From: Myxococcales bacterium
GTDB taxonomy: Bacteria > Myxococcota_A > Polyangia > Nannocystales > Nannocystaceae
Assembly: GCA_020633295.1 (NCBI GenBank)
Contig: JACKDW010000009.1
Coordinates: forward strand, 186,001 to 250,000
Length of the DNA stretch: 64,000 nucleotides
Direction of reading: 5' to 3'
In this document: one piece after another, positions 60,001 through 64,000 of the stretch
Numbering within the stretch: position 1 is the first letter of the stretch
Layout of the letters: each line of letters begins with the position of its first letter
Program-made: the position numbers and the translations under genes
Notes under the pieces: model-generated
The model's database searches: none
Told to the model about the DNA's origin: nothing
The model's input: the letters and a program-made list of their open reading frames with translations, nothing else

Positions 60001-60282
60001 TACTTCATCTCCGGGACCGAGCCCGTCGATCGCGCCGAGCCAGCCGCGAAACCACCGGGAGACACGTTGCTCGACCTCTACGGCCCGGGCGCGGATGGAG
60101 GCGCGGACGCGCCGGCCCCGGGACCGGGGGAGGAGCCCGCCGCCCCCGCCGGCGACGCGGTCCTCGACATCTACGGCCCCGGGAGCGACGGAGGGAATTC
60201 GCCCGGAGCTGGCGACACCACGCGGGCGCCCGACGAGCCGGCGCTTCCGAGCGTCCTCGACGACGACGCGGACGCGCCGTGA
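57070..60282 (+). CDS. mrcA: class A penicillin-binding protein (bifunctional peptidoglycan synthase)
   Basis: 1070 residues. A long hydrophilic cytoplasmic N-terminus (1-185) includes an (Glu-Arg) run from a 6-bp repeat and the motifs VTGVHP, ITGVHP, IETGEF and ETDEF. The membrane helix is at about 190-215. The GT51 domain (about 245-420) has catalytic Glu275 (AAEDADFRHHEG) and QGASTITQQVVKNF. The transpeptidase domain has Ser696-x-x-Lys699 (GSSFKPF), SVN and KTG (873-875). A Lys-Ser-Glu-Glu repeat insert (about 603-640) separates the first part of the transpeptidase domain. The C-terminal 90 residues are Pro/Gly/Asp-rich with a repeated LDLYGPG/LDIYGPG motif. It polymerises and cross-links peptidoglycan. 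The symbol indicates the PBP1A class. Confidence 0.94.
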   Translation: MRSDDPEWTKSLGDRSAEREREREREREREARREDDDDDAVTGVHPATDDAITGVHPKTGLGSAADLEDIETGEFRTEDDETDEFHLSADARAKRQRVERSADGAASHDEDRGPSIVAGTIVHDEAEGSELGGTGSTGTTRSVGPEGVIPKRKAPSYRDLGVAPRTDPPPRASARPGRGRAILFRVLRRLLIALIILGFLGALSGVAGVIGIFWYYGRGVEGVDVAAIRNYKPKQVSKITARDGTVIGELYSERRTLVQIEDIPKHVELAFLAAEDADFRHHEGMDYMGMSRALISNLRTRSIRQGASTITQQVVKNFLLSPERTLERKVQELILARRLEKALTKDEILELYLNEIYFGHGRYGVEEASQFYFGTSVRKISLGQAALLAAMPKAPSKASPYKDARKAKVRQIYVLQQMVRHGFATARDADEAIDSPLEILETPREAVTVEGAQEFVDAAREKLVSVYGEDKLDRLGAIVTTTVDLDLQNKARAAVRGGLIALDERQGYGHKVKPLSEKRLKQVRAKDKGPIAAGKTYPVVIGPRDPALKLADDEVFGTIGEQRHKIVFRVPERYDEADKSIAEQFPETGVTMVRVIALAGDPEKSEEKSEEKSEEKSEEKPEESEKESDDEAEKDEASDKSPARADVARGVIDSGPEAALVIADVESGEVLAMIGGYTQRRGDFNRVLDARRQPGSSFKPFVYGAALASERYTAASLISDSPEIYEKWRPTNYEVDQYRGDIRMRVAITHSVNTVAIKLLDAVGIEAVHAFARAAGIRSELSPNLSLALGTSEVAPSELLAGYLTLARRGNHVDPILIRRIEAPGQPEWEPVQRGEQALREDVVFILTSLMTSVIEEGTGRGALKLGRPVAGKTGTSAEHRDAWFAGFTPRHVAVAWVGFDVPKKLGKGESGGRAALPIWLDVMQAAEKSQPPAAFVPPASVLVRSIDKATGLLAPDAIPQPDGTLLAPPPDSIMEEYFISGTEPVDRAEPAAKPPGDTLLDLYGPGADGGADAPAPGPGEEPAAPAGDAVLDIYGPGSDGGNSPGAGDTTRAPDEPALPSVLDDDADAP
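57121..57156 (+). repeat. 6-bp tandem repeat GAGCGT x6 in the PBP N-terminus
   Basis: Six exact units encode a Glu-Arg repeat just after residue 17. In frame. Confidence 0.95.
58879..58938 (+). repeat. 12-bp tandem repeat AAGTCGGAGGAG in the PBP
   Basis: Four exact units and a fifth with one substitution encode Lys-Ser-Glu-Glu (last unit Lys-Pro-Glu-Glu), placed in a loop before the transpeptidase active-site Ser. Confidence 0.95.
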
Positions 60283-60384
60283 TCGCCCCGTCTCAGTATG
60301 CGGAGCGCGCGTGCGGACGCTGTCCGCGCGTTCGAGTGCGCGCCGGACCGCAGCGAGGCGCCGCGATCGCGCGCCGTGACGTGA

Positions 60385-60413
60385 TTGACAGCCGGATCTC
60401 GTGGCCTTCTGCT
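60385..60413 (+). promoter_or_regulatory. candidate sigma-70-type promoter upstream of the 60504 operon
   Basis: TTGACA at 60385-60390 matches the -35 consensus; the region 17 bases further (tctgct) is a weak -10, with TACCCT a little too far downstream. It lies about 90 bp before the ATG at 60504. Confidence 0.3.
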
Positions 60414-60503
60414 ACCCTGGGCCGGGGTCAGGAACGTTCTTCTACGGTCCTCGGACGCGGCCCCTTGCACGCAGCGATCTGAGGCTTACGAGTTCAGGAG
60501 TTC

Positions 60504-61151
60504 ATGGCCCGGCAGAGCATCGGCGATCTCGCGGCCTCGCAGGGTGGAGCCGCGCTAGCCCGAATCGGCGAGCAAGGCGTCGCCAACGCCGCGCCGGCGC
60601 GCCCGACGCTTGAATTGCTGAAGGGCGCCTCGCAGCGAATTCCTGTCCCCTGGGGCATGATGATGATCGGCGGCGCCGGCATGATCGGCGGCGGCATCCT
60701 GCTGAGCGCGTTGCTCTCGATGACCTTTACGGTCAGCCTGATCGCGACCGTGTTCGTCTCCGCCGGCATAGGCGTCGCGTACCTCGGCGGCCTCAAGCGC
60801 TACGCCGAGGTCAACCCGGCGTCCGCGCCTCGCCTGCCGGAGGTCGAGCCGAAGCTGCTCGCCGAGCGCTCGCGTCGCTTGCGGTCGATATTGTCCGGAC
60901 CCGACATCCCAGGCGCTGGTGTGACCTTCGAACACCTTGTCCGCGCGACGCGGTGGGTGCAGGATGCGGTTCTGTCGACGCTGCTCGCCATGAAGAATTC
61001 AGGGGAAGTGATAGAGGACCTCGACCTCGACACCGGCCAGTGGGTGTACCGGCTGTCGGGCGAGGTCGGGCCGTCGATGTCGGGCAGCATGACGCTCGAT
61101 GATCGACGGCACGCGCTCCCGGCCGCTGCTCCGGGGGAGGATGCTCAATGA
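60504..61151 (+). CDS. membrane protein with two helices, first gene of a coupled set
   Basis: 215 residues; aggag lies four bases before the ATG. The N-terminal 48 residues are soluble, and two adjacent helices at about 50-72 and 75-95 (MMMIGGAGMIGGGILLSALL, VSLIATVFVSAGIGVAYLGG) form a hairpin. The cytoplasmic C-terminal 115 residues are helical and look like a small winged-helix module (FEHLVRATRWVQDAVLSTLLAMKNSGEVIEDLDLDTGQWVYRL). The function is not recognised. It overlaps the TM2/SHOCT gene by 4 bp (ATGA). Confidence 0.82.
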   Translation: MARQSIGDLAASQGGAALARIGEQGVANAAPARPTLELLKGASQRIPVPWGMMMIGGAGMIGGGILLSALLSMTFTVSLIATVFVSAGIGVAYLGGLKRYAEVNPASAPRLPEVEPKLLAERSRRLRSILSGPDIPGAGVTFEHLVRATRWVQDAVLSTLLAMKNSGEVIEDLDLDTGQWVYRLSGEVGPSMSGSMTLDDRRHALPAAAPGEDAQ

Positions 61152-61630
61152 AGGACAAGAACGTCGCCGCCATCCTCGCGCTGTTCATGGGCGGTATCGG
61201 CGTGCACAAGTTTTATCTGGGCCAGACCGGCGCGGGGCTGATCTACTTGCTGTTCTGCTGGACGTTCATCCCCAGCATCCTGGGCTTCATCGAGTTCATC
61301 ATCCTGGCGCTGATGGACAAGCAAGAGTTCGACCGGCGGTTCAACGGCAGCTACACGCTCGGCCCGAGCCCCGTGGTCGTGAACATGCTGCCGCCCGCGG
61401 GCGGCTACCAGGCACCCCACGCCTACCCGCCGCAGGGGGGTTACGGGCACCCCGTGCAGCACCCGGGCTACCCGCCGCAGCCCTACGCCCAGCGTCCGCA
61501 GCCCGTCCCGCAGGGATCGGGCGAGGATGTCGTCGCGCGGCTCGAGAAGCTCAACGAGCTGCGCATCGCCGGCCTGCTGACGGACGAAGAGTTCGCCAAG
61601 CAGAAAGAGCGCATCCTGCAGTCGGTGTGA
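61148..61630 (+). CDS. TM2 and SHOCT domain protein
   Basis: 160 residues. The TM2 domain (about 1-60) has two helices with the signature GGIGVHKFYLGQTGAG. A Pro/Tyr/Gln/Gly-rich linker (75-125) follows, then a C-terminal SHOCT domain of about 30 residues (ARLEKLNELRIAGLLTDEEF). Both domains are known and often occur together in small membrane proteins of unknown function; SHOCT can mediate oligomerisation. The gene overlaps both neighbours by 4 bp. Confidence 0.9.
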   Translation: MKDKNVAAILALFMGGIGVHKFYLGQTGAGLIYLLFCWTFIPSILGFIEFIILALMDKQEFDRRFNGSYTLGPSPVVVNMLPPAGGYQAPHAYPPQGGYGHPVQHPGYPPQPYAQRPQPVPQGSGEDVVARLEKLNELRIAGLLTDEEFAKQKERILQSV

Positions 61631-61971
61631 GCGACGGGCGTCATCGCGCCCGCGTGTCTGGACGACGCGGGCCCGCCTTCGTGATCGCGGCGGTCTTGAT
61701 CGCGTCGGCGAGCGCCTGCGCGCCGGGACAGGTTGAGCGAGTCGAGTTTCGCGACGCGGACGGCGAGGTCCGGCGCGTCGAGCTCCCACGCGGCGCGTCG
61801 CTCGACGAGGTCGCGGCGACGCTCGGCCCGCCGACCGCGCGACGGGAGGGCCTGCAGGCGACGTACTGGATGTACAGCTTCGCCGGCGCGCGCTTCGACT
61901 ACGTGTTCGTGTTCAAGAACAAGCAGCTGCAGCGCGTCGACTACGTCGACCGCCGCGGCGAGCGACCGTGA
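61627..61971 (+). CDS. small lipoprotein with a BamE/SmpA-like segment
   Basis: 114 residues from the GTG that overlaps the upstream stop (GTGA). Lipobox SASAC gives Cys31. The mature 84 residues contain ASLDEVAATLGPPTARREG then YWMYSFAGARFDYVFVFKNKQL, a pattern of helix, Gly-Pro-Pro turn and two strands that resembles BamE/OmlA-like folds, though the evidence is motif shape only. It is last of the tightly coupled three genes. Confidence 0.75.
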   Translation: MSDGRHRARVSGRRGPAFVIAAVLIASASACAPGQVERVEFRDADGEVRRVELPRGASLDEVAATLGPPTARREGLQATYWMYSFAGARFDYVFVFKNKQLQRVDYVDRRGERP

Positions 61972-62009
61972 CCTGTCAGACGACGCGCGCGCGCGGCTAG
62001 AGTCTACCC

Positions 62010-62225
62010 GTGCTGGATCTGGTCGTCGTGCTCGGGACGCTCGTGATGCTCGCGGTCGTGTCGCTGTTCGTCCACGCGATGTGGCGAATGGGCTGGTTCG
62101 GGCGTCGATCGCCGGCTCTCGACAGGCGTGGCCACGTGGCCGCACGACATGAACAACCTCCTGCAGCCCCACGGTCCCCGCGCCGAGGAGCTTCGCCGGG
62201 TCGAGGAGGGCGAGCCCGAGGATGA
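62010..62225 (+). CDS. small membrane protein, probably frameshifted
   Basis: A GTG opens a 71-codon frame whose first 35 residues are a good membrane helix (MLDLVVVLGTLVMLAVVSLFVHAMW). After about codon 35 the third-position GC of this frame drops, while the frame one base over shows good coding bias (TWPHDMNNLLQPHGPRAEEL) and runs past the 3' end of the opposite gene to about 62304. The likely original product is a helix followed by an acidic Glu/Arg tail; a 1-base indel near 62100-62125 would unite them. Confidence 0.45.
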   Translation: MLDLVVVLGTLVMLAVVSLFVHAMWRMGWFGRRSPALDRRGHVAARHEQPPAAPRSPRRGASPGRGGRARG

Positions 62226-62260
62226 GGACGTGGGCGACGGGCGCGAGCCCGAGCGCGCGC

Positions 62261-63307
62261 TCAGCCGAGCCAGTAGTTCACGCCGAAGGTCAGCATGTGC
62301 ATGAACGGCATCTCGCCGCCGAGGCTGCCGACCAGCGCCTGGTAGCCGACCGTGACGCCGAAGCCCTGGAAGTAGCGCCGCGAGCCAGCCTGGTAGAGCA
62401 TCAGGCCCATGTTGAGGTTGAGGCGCGGGCCGTGGGGCACGCGGGCCTGCACGTCAGCGTTTGGATCAGGTTGCCCCACGCGGTCGAGCTGGCGGGTCGG
62501 CGCGTAGAGGATGTCGTAGCCGACGCGCAGATCGAGGAAGCCGTTTTGCACGTAGGAGAGGCGACCCAGCGACACCGTGGGCCCGCCGCCGAGCAGCGCG
62601 AGCATCTGCGTCTTGCGATCCTCGGGGAAGCTGATGAGCGCGGCCTTGGCCTGCACGGTGAGCGCGAAGCCGAAGGGGTTGAGCGTCCCGCCGAAGTCGA
62701 GCTCGAGCCCGCCGGCGCGTCCCGAGGCCGTGCGCTGGTTGTTGCCGACGTGGCTGTAAACGGCGCGGCCCATGAAGTTGAAGCGCAGCGGGTTGCTGCG
62801 CGGGCGATAGAGATCGCGGAACTTGGCCGCGCGCGCGGCGTCCTCGGCGTCGAGACGCTCCTCCTCCGTCATCTCGCGCCGCTGCGGCCGCTGCGAGGGC
62901 GGCTGCGTGCCCGCGGTCGGTCCCATCAAGTCGTCGGCTGACAGCCCACCGGGCTGAGGCTGCGCGGGCTGAGGCTGCGCGGGCTGAGGCTGCGCGGGCT
63001 GAGGCTGCGCAGGCTGTGGTTGCGCAGGCTGAACTGCGGGCTGAGGCTGCGCGGGCTGGGGCTGAGCCGGCTGTGGCTGGACTGGTTGTGGCCCTGCGAC
63101 CCCAGGTTGTGGCTGCGCGGGCTGGGGCTGCGCGGTTCCTGTCGTTGTGGTGCTCGGAGCAGGTGTGGCCGTCGTGGGCTGCGCGGCGACCGGGGGTTCG
63201 GCTGCTTGCGCGGTTGGCGTGATCGCGAACACACCGACCGAGGCGCCGAGAAGCGCGAGAGAAACGCCGTAAACAGCGCGAACACGCGATCCTGCGGAGA
63301 GCGACAT
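62261..63307 (-). CDS. outer-membrane beta-barrel with Gln-Pro repeat linker
   Basis: 348 residues. A signal peptide ends near 36 (PTAQAAEP). Residues 60-125 are a repeat of Gln-Pro-Gln-Pro-Ala encoded by a 15-bp unit. A charged helix (TEEERLDAEDAARAAKF) precedes about 190 residues of alternating strands ending in FGVNYWLG. The barrel part (LRFNFMGRAVYSHVGNNQR, LELDFGGTLNPFGFALTV) is compatible with an 8-10-stranded outer-membrane protein, while the Pro-rich linker could span the periplasm or bind peptidoglycan. It is divergent from the OmpA-type lipoprotein gene, with which it may cooperate. Confidence 0.85.
   Translation of the reverse strand: MSLSAGSRVRAVYGVSLALLGASVGVFAITPTAQAAEPPVAAQPTTATPAPSTTTTGTAQPQPAQPQPGVAGPQPVQPQPAQPQPAQPQPAVQPAQPQPAQPQPAQPQPAQPQPAQPQPGGLSADDLMGPTAGTQPPSQRPQRREMTEEERLDAEDAARAAKFRDLYRPRSNPLRFNFMGRAVYSHVGNNQRTASGRAGGLELDFGGTLNPFGFALTVQAKAALISFPEDRKTQMLALLGGGPTVSLGRLSYVQNGFLDLRVGYDILYAPTRQLDRVGQPDPNADVQARVPHGPRLNLNMGLMLYQAGSRRYFQGFGVTVGYQALVGSLGGEMPFMHMLTFGVNYWLG
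62952..63150 (-). repeat. 15-bp tandem repeat encoding (QPQPA)n
   Basis: Exact GGCTGAGGCTGCGCG units (plus-strand view) at 62952-62996 are followed by units with increasing substitutions toward 63150. The gradient from identical to diverged units suggests recent expansion at the 62952 side. Confidence 0.9.
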
Positions 63308-63377
63308 GGGGATAGGCTACCTGTAGGGGCTCGAAGGCGCGAGGATAAAAACTCGATTTGAGGCTGTCCCTGATAAC

Positions 63378-63397
63378 AGCCGCGTACTCCCGCGGCT
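63378..63397. promoter_or_regulatory. hairpin AGCCGCG-N6-CGCGGCT in a divergent promoter region
   Basis: A perfect 7-bp stem lies between the beta-barrel gene and the OmpA-type gene in a stretch (63308-63520) that is AT-richer than average. It may be an operator or a leader hairpin. Confidence 0.35.
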
Positions 63398-63520
63398 AAT
63401 TCTGCGCATATGGAGATGGTTGTCGTTTACGATCAGTTTGCTGTATGTGCCTGTAACGACGACAGACAAGGTACGTGCGCTGTACTACAGTGGCGACCAC
63501 ACCCGTCACGGAGACTTTCT

Positions 63521-64000
63521 ATGACCGACCGAAGCAATCCCCGACGCGCGCGCGGTGGCCTGGAGCAGGCTACAGCGCTGCTGGTGGCGTTGGCGTTCCC
63601 GCTCTCGATCTCGGCGGGCTGCGCCCCGATCCCCTTCGAGAGCACGAGCCCGATCGTCATCGCCGGTGATCCGCCGCCGCCGCCGCCGAAGCCGAAGCCC
63701 AAGCCGAAGCCGAAGCCCAAGCGAGTCGAGATCAAGGACAACAAGATCGAGTTCAAAGAGAAGATTCAGTTCGAGTTCAACAAGGCGACGATCCTGCCTG
63801 AGTCGGACAGCTTGCTGACCGACATCGCGGCCGTCATCAAAGAGAACCCGCACATCAAGAAGATCTCGATCGAGGGCCACACGTCGAGCGAGGGCTCCGA
63901 CAAGTACAACAAGAAGCTCTCGGAGAAGCGCGCCAACTCGGTCGTGAAGTGGCTCGTCGAGCACGGCATCGCCGAGGAGATGCTCGAGCACAAGGGCTGG
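63521..64000 (+). CDS. OmpA-family peptidoglycan-binding lipoprotein, cut by right edge
   Basis: 160 codons visible, still open at the edge. GGAG lies eight bases before the ATG. The lipobox is SAGC (Cys34). A Pro-rich then Lys-Pro repeat linker (about 52-66) leads into an OmpA C-terminal domain: IQFEFNKATILPESDSLLTDIAAVI, the signature IEGHTSSEGSDKYNKKLSEKRANSV with the Asp and Arg that bind diaminopimelate, and VVKWLVEHGI. It should tie the outer membrane to peptidoglycan (Pal-like). The domain is complete except for its last strand. Confidence 0.93.
   Translation, partial: MTDRSNPRRARGGLEQATALLVALAFPLSISAGCAPIPFESTSPIVIAGDPPPPPPKPKPKPKPKPKRVEIKDNKIEFKEKIQFEFNKATILPESDSLLTDIAAVIKENPHIKKISIEGHTSSEGSDKYNKKLSEKRANSVVKWLVEHGIAEEMLEHKGW

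Overview
The window is a stretch of very GC-rich chromosome, most probably from a myxobacterium of the Nannocystales (Nannocystis / Plesiocystis / Enhygromyxa-like). The signs are very high third-position GC; surface lipoproteins built from Myxococcus-type Cys-rich repeats behind Ser/Thr/Asp-rich stalks; an abundance of TPR, FecR-like and beta-barrel envelope proteins; a Ser/Thr kinase fused to an FHA domain; and several ECF sigma factors. This assignment is inferred from gene content and style. I see no rRNA, tRNA, CRISPR array, prophage or insertion sequence.

Layout. 1-4.2 kb: a secreted protein cut by the left edge, a TPR membrane protein, a Pro-repeat secreted protein, and an ECF sigma factor coupled to a FecR-like membrane protein. 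4.3-9.6 kb: three large Cys-rich lipoproteins, two on the minus strand and one on the plus strand. 9.7-16 kb: Lon protease, a large polytopic membrane protein and an envelope protein. 16.1-21 kb: thioredoxin, then the tetrapyrrole genes (CcsA/HemX-like, hemA, hemC) and small proteins. 21-24.5 kb: a beta-propeller/amidohydrolase lipoprotein. 24.5-31.5 kb: a minus-strand run aspS, lnt, an EEP-family phosphoesterase and two unknowns. 31.6-35 kb: a metallophosphoesterase, a small lipoprotein, heme A synthase (ctaA) and fabH. 35.2-43.6 kb: a TPR lipoprotein, a kinase-FHA protein, an eight-CxxCH cytochrome with a small His-containing membrane partner, cardiolipin synthase and a PilT-like protein lacking a Walker A motif. 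43.7-49.5 kb: csrA, a gluzincin metallopeptidase whose 3' end is broken by frameshifts, and a DUF4175-like coiled-coil protein. 49.7-51.6 kb: ECF sigma, anti-sigma and a secreted protein, each overlapping the next by 4 bp. 52-64 kb: an AsmA-like/GT51 transglycosylase, a beta-barrel, trmH, a class A PBP, a four-gene small membrane/lipoprotein set (TM2-SHOCT included), a Pro/Gln-repeat beta-barrel and an OmpA-type lipoprotein cut by the right edge.

Functionally the window is dominated by the cell envelope: peptidoglycan polymerases (52-60 kb), lipoprotein acylation by Lnt serving the many lipoproteins encoded here, cardiolipin and fatty-acid synthesis (cls, fabH), and heme/cytochrome biogenesis (hemA, hemC, ccsA-like, ctaA, multiheme cytochrome). 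Regulation is by ECF sigma/anti-sigma pairs, a kinase-FHA protein and CsrA. ATGA/GTGA 4-bp stop-start overlaps recur and mark translationally coupled operons.

The most unusual property is the density of short tandem repeats (6-16 bp units). In genes they are in frame and extend hydrophilic linkers; between genes they are not multiples of three. Two tandem duplications copy gene ends together with their stop codons. Other points worth checking are the AsmA-GT51 fusion, the PilT-like protein without a P-loop, the octaheme cytochrome locus and the frameshift cluster at 44.35-44.6 kb.
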